29,284 nt of DNA from Porphyromonadaceae bacterium UBA7180 (GTDB lineage Bacteria > Bacteroidota > Bacteroidia > Bacteroidales > Muribaculaceae): positions 1 to 29,284 of the forward strand of contig DKVK01000011.1 of NCBI GenBank assembly GCA_002491165.1, written 5' to 3'. Position 1 is the stretch's first letter. Each line of letters starts with the position of its first letter. Made by a program: the position numbers and the translations under genes. The notes under the pieces are model-generated. The model was not told the origin of the DNA. It ran no database searches and worked only from the letters and a program-made list of their open reading frames with translations. Shown here piece by piece: positions 1-6,758 of this stretch.

Positions 1-333
1 CACTTGGCTCCTCGGAGCCGTTAACAAATTCTCAAAATTAACCCTTAAAAAGCTTTTTTTAACAGTTGATGTGAAATTAACAATCTGAAAATACCCGAAT
101 TTTAACACCTAAAACCGGATAAGTGTCGATTTTAGGCCGAAATATGGCTGCTTCATCACATACGCGCGCGTAATATAGAAGAACGCGCGAACATATTAGA
201 GACATAATATTGGTATAATTTTACACCCATCCGGCGAAAACGCGCGGCATCGCAAACACAGATTTTGGTTCACTTACGAGAATAAATTTTTAGCATATTA
301 ATACATTTTGTAGAAAAAATACGAATATAGAAT

Positions 334-351
334 GCAGGCCTCCCGGCCTGC
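334..351. repeat. Hairpin, 7-bp perfect stem
   Basis: GCAGGCC (334-340) pairs with GGCCTGC (345-351) around a 4-nt loop. It shares the GCAGG/CCTGC core with the hairpin at 400-417, so the two look like a pair of REP-like palindromes. No U-tract follows, so a terminator is not favoured. Confidence 0.55.
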
Positions 352-399
352 GTTAAAACCGTAACAAAAGCAACCCGACGCGAGCGTGCCGTGTTTTTC

Positions 400-433
400 G
401 CAGGCATGGAGACCTGCGCTCCTTATTTATCGG
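400..433. repeat. REP-like hairpin plus conserved tail, copy 1
   Basis: A GCAGG/CCTGC stem (400-404 with 413-417) is followed by GCTCCTTATTTATCGG (418-433). A hairpin with a different stem but a very similar tail, GCTCCCTATTATCGG, ends at 6504. The shared arrangement (stem, then the tail) suggests a repeat family. Copy number in the genome cannot be seen from this window. Confidence 0.45.
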
Positions 434-461
434 CGATTTTTCTCCCTCCTCTCAAAAAATT

Positions 462-493
462 TTTGGCTGTACGGAGATTTTTCACTAATTTTG
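462..493 (+). promoter_or_regulatory. Bacteroidetes-type promoter for the DMT exporter
   Basis: TTTG (462-465), 20 nt, TAATTTTG (486-493) is an exact match to the Bacteroidetes primary-sigma consensus. Transcription would start near 500, giving a leader of about 80 nt before the ATG at 580. Confidence 0.7.
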
Positions 494-579
494 CAGCAAG
501 ATGAGCCGGCACGCCCTTACGCCGCCTTGAAATCGGCTTAAACACAACTCTCCCCGCCGCGCTCCAAAACCTTTTATTT

Positions 580-1554
580 ATGACCAACCAGAAAAACAAA
601 CGCACGGCTATTTTGAAATTAGCGGGCCATCTCGGCGCCATTTTCACAATGATGTGCTGGGGTTCATCCTTCATCAGCACCAAAGTGCTGATGGGCGACG
701 ATGTGGGCTTCACCCCGCAAGAAATGTACACTTACCGTTTCGCGGCCGCTTACCTTATCCTTCTCGCCATCTCGTTCCGCAAAATTTTCTCCGACTCGTG
801 GCGCGACGAAATCTCCTTCATGATTTGCGGCGTCTGCTCAGGCTCCTTATATTATATACTGGAGAACTACGCGCTGCAGATGACCACCACCGGCAACGTG
901 TCGCTGCTGGCCTCCATCTCGCCGCTGTTCACCACCCTGCTGATGGCGGTGCTCTTCCGCACCAGGATTTCGAGCGGGACATACATCGGCTCGGTACTGG
1001 CGTTCAGCGGCGTGGCATTCGTAATCTTCAACCAGGGATTCCAGAGCCTGGAGATACATCCGCGCGGCGACCTGCTGGCGCTCTGCGCATCCCTGGCATG
1101 GGCCGTTTATTCCATTGTTGTGAAGCGGCTGCTGCCCATCTACAACGGAATCTTCATTACACGCAAACTCTTCTTCTACGGCGTGCTCTCATCCATCCCG
1201 TTGCTGCTCATACACTTTGACCCCAACCACCTGGGAATGCTGGTGGATTTCCACCGCCCCAACATCATACTCAACTTCCTCTTCCTTGTGGTGATGTGCT
1301 CGATAGTCGGATTCCTCATCTGGAACGAGGTGATGCGCATCCTCGGCCCGGTGACGGCCAACAACTACCTCTACATGCAACCGCTGGTGACGCTCGTGGT
1401 GGCATACTTCGTCTTCGACGAAAAGATTTTCCTGAACGGCTACCTGGGGTGCATCCTCATCATAGGAGGCCTGATAATCGCCGACAAATGGAACCCGCGC
1501 GTGCGAGTCAGGTTCCCGCTGCGCACTTTCAGCAAGCGGAAGCTTAAACAGTAG
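580..1554 (+). CDS. DMT-superfamily (EamA) transporter
   Basis: This 324-residue protein is predicted to be an inner-membrane exporter of the drug/metabolite transporter superfamily. The sequence is almost entirely hydrophobic helices, consistent with ten membrane segments arranged as two EamA repeats (about residues 15-150 and 165-300). The first repeat opens with the typical MMCWGSSFISTKVL segment, and the second contains the usual LGPVTANNYLYMQPLVTLV segment. Family members move small metabolites, amino acids or drugs; the substrate cannot be told from sequence. The ATG at 580 is chosen because the promoter at 462-493 lies 87 nt upstream and the N-terminus is short and basic, as expected. 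The small monooxygenase gene follows after 52 nt with no clear promoter of its own, so the two may be co-transcribed. Confidence 0.9.
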   Translation: MTNQKNKRTAILKLAGHLGAIFTMMCWGSSFISTKVLMGDDVGFTPQEMYTYRFAAAYLILLAISFRKIFSDSWRDEISFMICGVCSGSLYYILENYALQMTTTGNVSLLASISPLFTTLLMAVLFRTRISSGTYIGSVLAFSGVAFVIFNQGFQSLEIHPRGDLLALCASLAWAVYSIVVKRLLPIYNGIFITRKLFFYGVLSSIPLLLIHFDPNHLGMLVDFHRPNIILNFLFLVVMCSIVGFLIWNEVMRILGPVTANNYLYMQPLVTLVVAYFVFDEKIFLNGYLGCILIIGGLIIADKWNPRVRVRFPLRTFSKRKLKQ

Positions 1555-1606
1555 CACCAGCACGATTGTTTAAAATAGAAACACATTATAAAACAAAGAC
1601 ACGAAT

Positions 1607-1885
1607 ATGATACGACTCAACTGTTTCATACGGGTAAAAAGCCCTGAAAACCACGACCAGGTATTGTCAGACGCCCTGCTTCTGACCGAAAACTCACTCA
1701 CGGAAAACGGATGCATCGCCTACGATGTCTTCCAATCAGCATCGCGCCCCGATGTGCTGATGATATGCGAGACATGGGCCGACGAGGCATCTCTGGAAGC
1801 CCACTCCAAGACGGAACTCTTCCACCGCCTGACGACAAACATGCGCGCGCTGGCCGACTTCAAGACAGAGCGCTTCACTTTCTGA
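1607..1885 (+). CDS. ABM-domain protein, putative quinol monooxygenase
   Basis: This 92-residue protein matches the antibiotic biosynthesis monooxygenase (ABM) fold in size and layout: a beta strand at the N-terminus (MIRLNCFIRV), a helix, then the ENGCIAYDVFQ strand, the CETWADEASLEAHSKTE segment and a C-terminal helix. Small ABM proteins of the YgiN type form dimeric ferredoxin-like barrels. They are usually cytoplasmic and oxidise quinols or aromatic compounds without a cofactor; the actual substrate is unknown here. The gene lies 52 nt after the transporter and is followed by a good intrinsic terminator, so it probably ends that transcription unit. The A-rich stretch before the ATG is normal for Bacteroidetes initiation regions, where Shine-Dalgarno sites are weak. 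Confidence 0.82.
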   Translation: MIRLNCFIRVKSPENHDQVLSDALLLTENSLTENGCIAYDVFQSASRPDVLMICETWADEASLEAHSKTELFHRLTTNMRALADFKTERFTF

Positions 1886-1918
1886 CGTGAACCATCACTC
1901 CTATAGCAAACCCAACGC

Positions 1919-1948
1919 AAAAGCGCCTCGGAACGAGACGCTTTTTTT
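1919..1948 (+). terminator. Intrinsic terminator after the ABM gene
   Basis: AGCG/CGCT and CTCG/CGAG pair around a GAA loop with one internal mismatch. A run of seven T follows (1942-1948). Flanking A residues upstream extend the stem weakly. Confidence 0.8.
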
Positions 1949-1975
1949 CGCTGGGTTTATTTGCTCGATACTATA

Positions 1976-2129
1976 TAGGCACAGTAAGTAAATATGCATC
2001 TTGGTTAACCAAAGTTCCGGAAGTATAATGCCAATAGTTTGCCGTTATATGTATTGCGTAGCGCTTCCGTCGCGGAGGCACTGATGCAATTCGGGCTACA
2101 ATAAAATACACATTTACTTACTTTGCCTA
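1976..2129. repeat. Large inverted repeat with structured interior
   Basis: The left arm (1976-1993) and right arm (2112-2129) are 18-nt inverted copies with one mismatch. The interior holds a second pairing (TGCATC 1995-2000 with GATGCA 2083-2088), two small palindromes (GGTTAACC 2003-2010 and TTCCGGAA 2015-2022) and a 7-bp hairpin (2063-2079). No open frame of note lies inside. It could be a MITE-like remnant or a structured RNA leader of the next gene. I do not recognise the family. Confidence 0.5.
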
Positions 2130-2222
2130 CTATAAAGTGAAAAAATTTCCACGGCGATGATAGATTCCTCATAATGTCGGAATCCCTTACAACAAACAAC
2201 TAACAACCAACATCACAAAATC

Positions 2223-2654
2223 ATGGAAGATAACAACTATCAACAAACAAAGCCGTTATCATCAGGAAACGTAATGGACACGGAGGTAAAAGAGCCATCA
2301 AGATACTGGTTAGGACTGGCTGCCGGGATAATATCAAGTGCTGTACTCGGCGCCCTGGCGGCGGAGATTAGCATCCTGTTAGGAAGCGTGTACATCTATA
2401 TAATGGGATTTGCAGCCGCCGTGCTGGGTGCTATAATCCACGGTATTTGCCGAAGGCCAGGAATCATCACAGGTTTGATCGCAGCTATTTGCTCAGCCGC
2501 TTCGGTAGTGGTTTTCACATACGTAATCGAAGCTCAAGACTATGTGTGGGATGACGGCAGTTCAATTTCAAGCTCCCTTTATATCACTATGGCAATAGCA
2601 TTTGTATTAGGCGGCTGGATCGGATTCAAAGACTGGGACGCTTCTGATAAATAA
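2223..2654 (+). CDS. Small four-helix membrane protein, unknown function
   Basis: I do not recognise a family for this 143-residue protein. A polar N-terminus of about 27 residues, rich in Asn, Gln and Glu, precedes four likely membrane helices at about 29-49, 53-75, 80-102 and 118-136. A short acidic-aromatic loop (EAQDYVWDDGSS) separates helices 3 and 4. Small residues (Gly, Ala) are frequent in the helices, which suggests tight packing. Codon use is less GC-rich than in neighbouring genes. It stands alone between a structured intergenic block and a bidirectional terminator. A role at the inner membrane is the only safe inference. Confidence 0.75.
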   Translation: MEDNNYQQTKPLSSGNVMDTEVKEPSRYWLGLAAGIISSAVLGALAAEISILLGSVYIYIMGFAAAVLGAIIHGICRRPGIITGLIAAICSAASVVVFTYVIEAQDYVWDDGSSISSSLYITMAIAFVLGGWIGFKDWDASDK

Positions 2655-2675
2655 CGGTACATCCCCCCATAATAA

Positions 2676-2713
2676 AAAGATAACGGACGCGGTTTGTCGC
2701 ATCCGTTATCTTT
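2676..2713. terminator. Bidirectional terminator between convergent genes
   Basis: AAAGATAACGGA (2676-2687) pairs perfectly with TCCGTTATCTTT (2702-2713) around a 14-nt loop whose ends can also pair. A/T-rich flanks on both sides make it usable from both strands. It separates the membrane-protein gene from the convergent GH31 gene. Confidence 0.85.
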
Positions 2714-2730
2714 GTTTATTTGGATATTTT

Positions 2731-5133
2731 TTAGCGGATTTCGATGCTGGCGGCGTCCTTATAGGCGAGCGGGAAGGTGAGCGTCGCGGTACGGGCGTTG
2801 TAGGTGTAAGTGCCTTTGGCGAGCGGTTTGCCGTCGATTGAAACTGATTTCGGAGTCGTCTTTACACCCACTATCTCGAAAGTGAAGTTGATGACGGGCG
2901 ACATGCCGGCGTATTCCTTGCCGGTCGTCTTTATGGTGATATAGATGTTGCGGCCGTCGCGCTTGCCGGTGAAGTTTATCAGGCGGTAAGCACCGTCGGA
3001 GAGCGACATGCGCGAGGTGCGGTCGTCGTCATACAGGGTATAGCTGCTTTCGGCGCCGGAGGGGAAGTAACGCACGGTTAGCTGCGAGGGGTCGTACTGC
3101 GTGGTATTCTCTATTTCCTTGGTGCACTGCGGGATAAAGGCGCCGGCACGCACGAAGAGAGGCAGGGTGCCGAGCGGTGCCCTGACAGTCGCTTTGGTTC
3201 CCCCTTTGTATTTGAGCGCCGGGTTGTTCCAGTCTATCCACTCGCCGTCAGGGAAGAGGACGCTGCGCGAGCGGGCACCTTTTTTCATCACCGGCGCCAC
3301 GAGCACGTCGTTGCCCCAAAGGTATTCGTCGCTCAGCAAAGTGTATTTCTTGTCAGTGTTCTTGCCGTTGAAGTTGAGCGGGCGTGCCAGCGGCAGCCCC
3401 TTCAGTGCGTTCTCGAAGGCAAGGGTATAGTTGTAAGGAAGCCACTCGTAACGCATCTTGATGAAGCGCTTTGAGATGTCCTCGACTTCGGGGTAATGGT
3501 ACGGTTCCGGTTTCAGTTGCGCGTGCGTGCGGAGCATCGGGGTGAAGGTCCCCATCTCCAGCCAGCGTACGTAGAGCTCGCTATCGGTGGGATGCTTGGG
3601 GTCAACCGCGAAGCCGCCGATGTCGCTGCTCATGTAGCCGAGGCCGCTGAGGCCGCTTCCCAGCATTATCCGCACCTGCGGCTCCAGGCCGCCCCACGAG
3701 CGGGAAACATCCGTGGACCACGGGAAGACGTTGTATCGTTGAAGTCCGGTGGTGCCCCCGCGCATCAGCAGCATGGAACGGCGCTCGGGGTAAGCCTGAG
3801 CGAACCCTTCGTAGAGGATGCGGCTCCACTCGTTGCCGTAGACATTATGGTACTGCCGGGCGGTCATACCGTTATTGTGGACGATGTTCCCGGGATGCAC
3901 TTCCGGCTCGCCGAGGTCTCCCCACCATCCGGCTATTCCGTCTTCGGTCAGGGAGTGATAGCGGTTCCAGAGCCACTCGCGTGTGCCGGGGTTGCTGACG
4001 TCGAACATTCCGGCCTCCCCTACCCAGGTGGTGACATCGGCCGGGTCGCCCTGCGCATCACGGGTCAGGTATCCCAACTCCGTGAGGTGCTTATACTGGT
4101 CGAGGGCTCCTATCTTGTTGATGTAAGGTTGGGAGATGGGGACGAGGTTGACTCCCTCCTTGCGCAACTTGGCGAGCATCCCTTTAGGGTCCGGCCACTG
4201 CTCCGGGTTCCACTCCAGGCGACCCATGTCGGTCTCCTTGCCGTACCAATAGAGGTCGAGCACTATGCCGTCCACCGGGTAACCGCGCGTTTTCAGCGTG
4301 TCGATTACGCCGAGGGTCTCGGCCTGGTCGCGATAGCCGTATTTTGAGGTGATGTAGCCCAGCGTCCAGAGCGGCGGGAGTTCCTGGCGACCGGTGAGTT
4401 GCGTGAAACGCTCGGTGGTTCCGGCCAGGTCGCCGCCGCCGTTGATGAAGTAATAGGAAAGGAGCGACGGCGGATTTTCGGAAACATACTTTATGGTATC
4501 GCCGAGTATGAGTTGCGCCATGTTGTAGTCGTCGACGAGCAGGCCGTAACCGGCATCGCTGGCCACGTAAGGCATCGTTATGTTCATCTGGCTTATGCGC
4601 GGGTCGGTGCCGGTATATCCGTAGTTCTGGCGGTTGTACATCACCAGGGTGTCGCCGTTGAGGTTCAGTTTGTGGCCGCGCTCTCCGGCGCCGAAAAACT
4701 GCTGGTCGCCGGGATTGAGGAAAGTGATTGTCTTCACCTCGCCGCGGTTGTCGAGACCATCGGCTTCCTGAAGCAACGGACGGCCATCCTTGTCGAAGAA
4801 GGAGACACGGCCGGTCTTGCGGTTCACCACCACGCTGGTTGTGGGGGACGAGATGGTGACGTCGCGCTGTGCGGCGGTGACACGCACATCGCCAAAAGGA
4901 TTTTTCAGCACGGCGGCCTGCGAGGGAAGGTACTTGGCGCCGCGGGCGTCGTCCGGTGCCACGGTGACGCGGAAAATATCGTTGGTAAGAGGTGTGATAT
5001 GGAGGGTGCCGCGATCGGTGCGCACCTCTATGGAGCGGCCGTCGGAGCTGAGGGCACCGTCGGTCACGGCAGCGACAGCAGCCGTCGCGCCAACCGCAAG
5101 GGCCATTGCCGGCCAGAATTTGCGAAGTTTCAT
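2731..5133 (-). CDS. GH31 family alpha-glycosidase, exported
   Basis: This 800-residue enzyme is a glycoside hydrolase family 31 member, a group that cleaves alpha-glucosidic or alpha-xylosidic bonds. A signal peptide (about residues 1-22, ending TAAVAA) points to export to the periplasm. The order is: an N-terminal beta-sandwich (about 30-230), the catalytic (beta/alpha)8 barrel (about 255-590), then C-terminal beta domains. The nucleophile is probably Asp406 in WWGDLGEPE, and the acid/base Asp475 in PWSTDVSRSW; both match GH31 signatures. DLYWYGKE near residue 293 fits the substrate-pocket strand. No lipobox is seen. It lies 104 nt downstream of the dehydrogenase gene on the same strand, with alternative hairpins between. 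Substrate specificity (glucosidase, xylosidase or other) cannot be assigned. Confidence 0.93.
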   Translation of the reverse strand: MKLRKFWPAMALAVGATAAVAAVTDGALSSDGRSIEVRTDRGTLHITPLTNDIFRVTVAPDDARGAKYLPSQAAVLKNPFGDVRVTAAQRDVTISSPTTSVVVNRKTGRVSFFDKDGRPLLQEADGLDNRGEVKTITFLNPGDQQFFGAGERGHKLNLNGDTLVMYNRQNYGYTGTDPRISQMNITMPYVASDAGYGLLVDDYNMAQLILGDTIKYVSENPPSLLSYYFINGGGDLAGTTERFTQLTGRQELPPLWTLGYITSKYGYRDQAETLGVIDTLKTRGYPVDGIVLDLYWYGKETDMGRLEWNPEQWPDPKGMLAKLRKEGVNLVPISQPYINKIGALDQYKHLTELGYLTRDAQGDPADVTTWVGEAGMFDVSNPGTREWLWNRYHSLTEDGIAGWWGDLGEPEVHPGNIVHNNGMTARQYHNVYGNEWSRILYEGFAQAYPERRSMLLMRGGTTGLQRYNVFPWSTDVSRSWGGLEPQVRIMLGSGLSGLGYMSSDIGGFAVDPKHPTDSELYVRWLEMGTFTPMLRTHAQLKPEPYHYPEVEDISKRFIKMRYEWLPYNYTLAFENALKGLPLARPLNFNGKNTDKKYTLLSDEYLWGNDVLVAPVMKKGARSRSVLFPDGEWIDWNNPALKYKGGTKATVRAPLGTLPLFVRAGAFIPQCTKEIENTTQYDPSQLTVRYFPSGAESSYTLYDDDRTSRMSLSDGAYRLINFTGKRDGRNIYITIKTTGKEYAGMSPVINFTFEIVGVKTTPKSVSIDGKPLAKGTYTYNARTATLTFPLAYKDAASIEIR

Positions 5134-5177
5134 CTTTACGATAGCAATCTGTAAGTAATTTATTTGTCAGTAGCGGG

Positions 5178-5220
5178 AAACGGGGCGCGGGAAGAATGTG
5201 CCCCGTTTTGCGGCACATTC
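5178..5220 (-). promoter_or_regulatory. Two overlapping, mutually exclusive hairpins
   Basis: In the gap between the dehydrogenase and GH31 genes, GAATGTGCC (5194-5202) pairs with GGCACATTC (5212-5220). AAACGGGGC (5178-5186) pairs with GCCCCGTTT (5200-5208). Both stems are perfect 9-mers and share bases 5200-5208, so only one can form at a time. On the minus-strand transcript the first forms earlier. The second could act as a weak terminator, but a long U-tract is absent. Confidence 0.45.
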
Positions 5221-5237
5221 TCCTGCGCGCCAGCGTG

Positions 5238-6434
5238 TTATAATTCTATGTCGCCGTCAGCCTCCACATGCCAGGGCAGTCCGTCTTTGGCAAGCTCTTC
5301 GAGGAAGGGATCGGGGTCGAACTCCTCGACGTTATGCACGCCGGGCATCACCCACTTGCCGGTTAGGAACATCATGGCGCCCACCATCGCCGGAACGCCG
5401 GTGGTGTAGGAGACGGCCTGTGCGCCGGTCTCGCGGTATGCCTCCTCGTGTGAGCAGTTGTTCCAGATGTAATAGGTGGATTCCTTGCCCTGCTTGTCAA
5501 GGCCGCGAATGCGGCAACCGATGGAGGTCTCGCCGGTGTAGTTCTCTCCGAGCGAGCCGGGGTCGGGAAGCACGGCTTTCAGGAACTGGATGGGGACTAT
5601 CTCCTTCCCCTCGTACATAATCGGGTCGATGCGTGCCATGCCTATGTCCTGGATTACACGCAGGTGCGTAAGATATTCCTGGCCGAAGGTCATCCAGAAT
5701 CGGGCACGGCGGATGGTCGGGAAGTTCTGGACCAGTGACTCCAGTTCCTCGTGGTAGAGGAGGTAGGATTCGCGTTCGCCGATGCCGGGATAGGTCAGCG
5801 GGCGGTGGATTTCGAGATTCTCGGTCTCAACCCACTTGCCGTCTTCCCAATAGCGCCCCTTCTGAGTGATTTCGCGGATGTTGATTTCGGGATTGAAGTT
5901 TGTGGCGAAAGCCTTGCCGTGGTTGCCGGCGTTGCAGTCCACGATGTCGAGGTACCGCATCTCGGAGAAGTGGTGCTTGGCGGCGTAAGCCGTGAAAATG
6001 GCCGAGACGCCCGGGTCGAAGCCGCAGCCGAGGATGGCGGTGAGGCCTGCCTTCTCGAAACGCTCGCGGTAGGCCCACTGCCACGAATACTCGAAATGGG
6101 CCTCGTCCTTCGGCTCGTAGTTGGCCGTGTCGAGGTAGTTTACGCCGGCCTTGAGGCATGCTTCCATGATGGTGAGATCCTGGTAAGGCAGGGCCACGTT
6201 GATGCAGATGTCCGGTTTGTGGCGGTTGAAGAGCTCCACGAGCTGGTCAACGTCGTCGGCATCCACCCGGTCGGTGACTATGTTTCCGGCTCCGATTTTA
6301 GCCGCGAGGGCATCGCACTTCGATTTGGTGCGCGAAGCTATCACTATCTCCTGGAACACCTCGGGGTGTTGCGCGCATTTATGAGCCACGACGGTACCGA
6401 CGCCTCCGGCTCCGATGATAAGAACTTTTCCCAT
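5238..6434 (-). CDS. Saccharopine dehydrogenase family; likely carboxynorspermidine synthase
   Basis: This 398-residue protein starts with a Rossmann nucleotide-binding motif (GAGGVG, residues 8-13) and has the length and layout of the saccharopine dehydrogenase family. In Bacteroidetes, members of this type act as carboxynorspermidine/carboxyspermidine dehydrogenase: they condense aspartate semialdehyde with a diamine using NADPH, in the alternative spermidine pathway. The segment LGCGFDPGVSAIFTAYAAK is typical of this branch. The protein is cytoplasmic, with no signal or membrane segment. The decarboxylase partner is not in the window. The start is supported by a consensus promoter at 6506-6537 and by the motif position near residue 8. 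True lysine-pathway saccharopine dehydrogenase is a less likely alternative. Confidence 0.88.
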   Translation of the reverse strand: MGKVLIIGAGGVGTVVAHKCAQHPEVFQEIVIASRTKSKCDALAAKIGAGNIVTDRVDADDVDQLVELFNRHKPDICINVALPYQDLTIMEACLKAGVNYLDTANYEPKDEAHFEYSWQWAYRERFEKAGLTAILGCGFDPGVSAIFTAYAAKHHFSEMRYLDIVDCNAGNHGKAFATNFNPEINIREITQKGRYWEDGKWVETENLEIHRPLTYPGIGERESYLLYHEELESLVQNFPTIRRARFWMTFGQEYLTHLRVIQDIGMARIDPIMYEGKEIVPIQFLKAVLPDPGSLGENYTGETSIGCRIRGLDKQGKESTYYIWNNCSHEEAYRETGAQAVSYTTGVPAMVGAMMFLTGKWVMPGVHNVEEFDPDPFLEELAKDGLPWHVEADGDIEL

Positions 6435-6475
6435 ATTTTCGTATTTATTTTTCGTTCAAGACGTAAAAATGAAGT

Positions 6476-6504
6476 CGGCGAAAAACGCCGCTCCCTATTA
6501 TCGG
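6476..6504. repeat. REP-like hairpin plus conserved tail, copy 2
   Basis: CGGCG (6476-6480) pairs with CGCCG (6486-6490) around AAAAA. It is followed by CTCCCTATTATCGG, nearly the same tail as follows the hairpin at 400-417. It lies in the probable 5' leader of the dehydrogenase transcript. Confidence 0.45.
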
Positions 6505-6505
6505 A

Positions 6506-6537
6506 CAAAATTAATAATAAAAATCCGGATTAACAAA
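6506..6537 (-). promoter_or_regulatory. Bacteroidetes-type promoter for the dehydrogenase
   Basis: Read on the minus strand: TTTG (6537-6534), 20 nt, TAATTTTG (6513-6506). The spacing and both elements match the consensus exactly. The leader would be about 65 nt. Confidence 0.72.
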
Positions 6538-6597
6538 CGCCGGCAATAGAAAAACATCTTCGCTGTCCCCTAAAAAACAATCCGCGGCGGCGGGGGG

Positions 6598-6628
6598 TTG
6601 CAGGTTAGTGAAAAAAATATTAATTTTG
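6598..6628 (+). promoter_or_regulatory. Promoter for the AspT-type antiporter
   Basis: TTG (6598-6600), 20 nt, TAATTTTG (6621-6628). The upstream element lacks the first T of TTTG but the spacing is exact. The leader would be about 120 nt. Confidence 0.6.
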
Positions 6629-6758
6629 CAGCGCGTTTCGAGCCGTGTCGGCTCCGGACTATTGTTTTTTCGCGGACTCGCGGTGCCGGTCTCCGTAACG
6701 GGTTTCCCCCTTCATTGGCCGCCGGACTGCATCCTCGCTTGATTTTTTCGCTAATACA

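Larger units (their letters stand above)
1..579. other. Intergenic region with hairpins and a promoter
   Basis: No convincing gene is seen in these 579 bases. A perfect 6-bp stem (GGCTCC/GGAGCC, 6-19) may be the end of a terminator for a gene outside the window, but it has no U-tract. The middle is AT-rich. Two hairpins share a GCAGG..CCTGC core (334-351 and 400-417). A promoter at 462-493 points towards the exporter gene. The open frame on the minus strand at 423-731 overlaps the promoter and the start of that gene and looks spurious. Confidence 0.6.
1886..2222. other. Intergenic region: terminator and large inverted repeat
   Basis: This 337-nt gap holds the terminator at 1919-1948 and a structured AT-rich block at 1976-2129. 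No gene with coding character is seen. The short minus-strand open frame at 2005-2199 spans the inverted repeat and has no recognisable domain. Confidence 0.6.
6435..6758. other. Divergent intergenic region with two promoters
   Basis: This 324-nt gap separates two divergently transcribed genes. It contains a minus-strand promoter (6506-6537), a plus-strand promoter (6598-6628) and a REP-like hairpin with tail (6476-6504) within the leader of the minus-strand gene. No small gene is seen. Confidence 0.65.

Noticed and set aside
3496..4347. Long plus-strand open frame of 283 residues
   Set aside because: It lies entirely antisense to the GH31 gene, whose domains and catalytic residues are clear; GC-rich codon bias keeps the opposite frame open.
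4184..5218. Minus-strand open frame of 344 residues rich in Arg and His
   Set aside because: It overlaps the GH31 gene in another frame on the same strand and has low-complexity basic composition.
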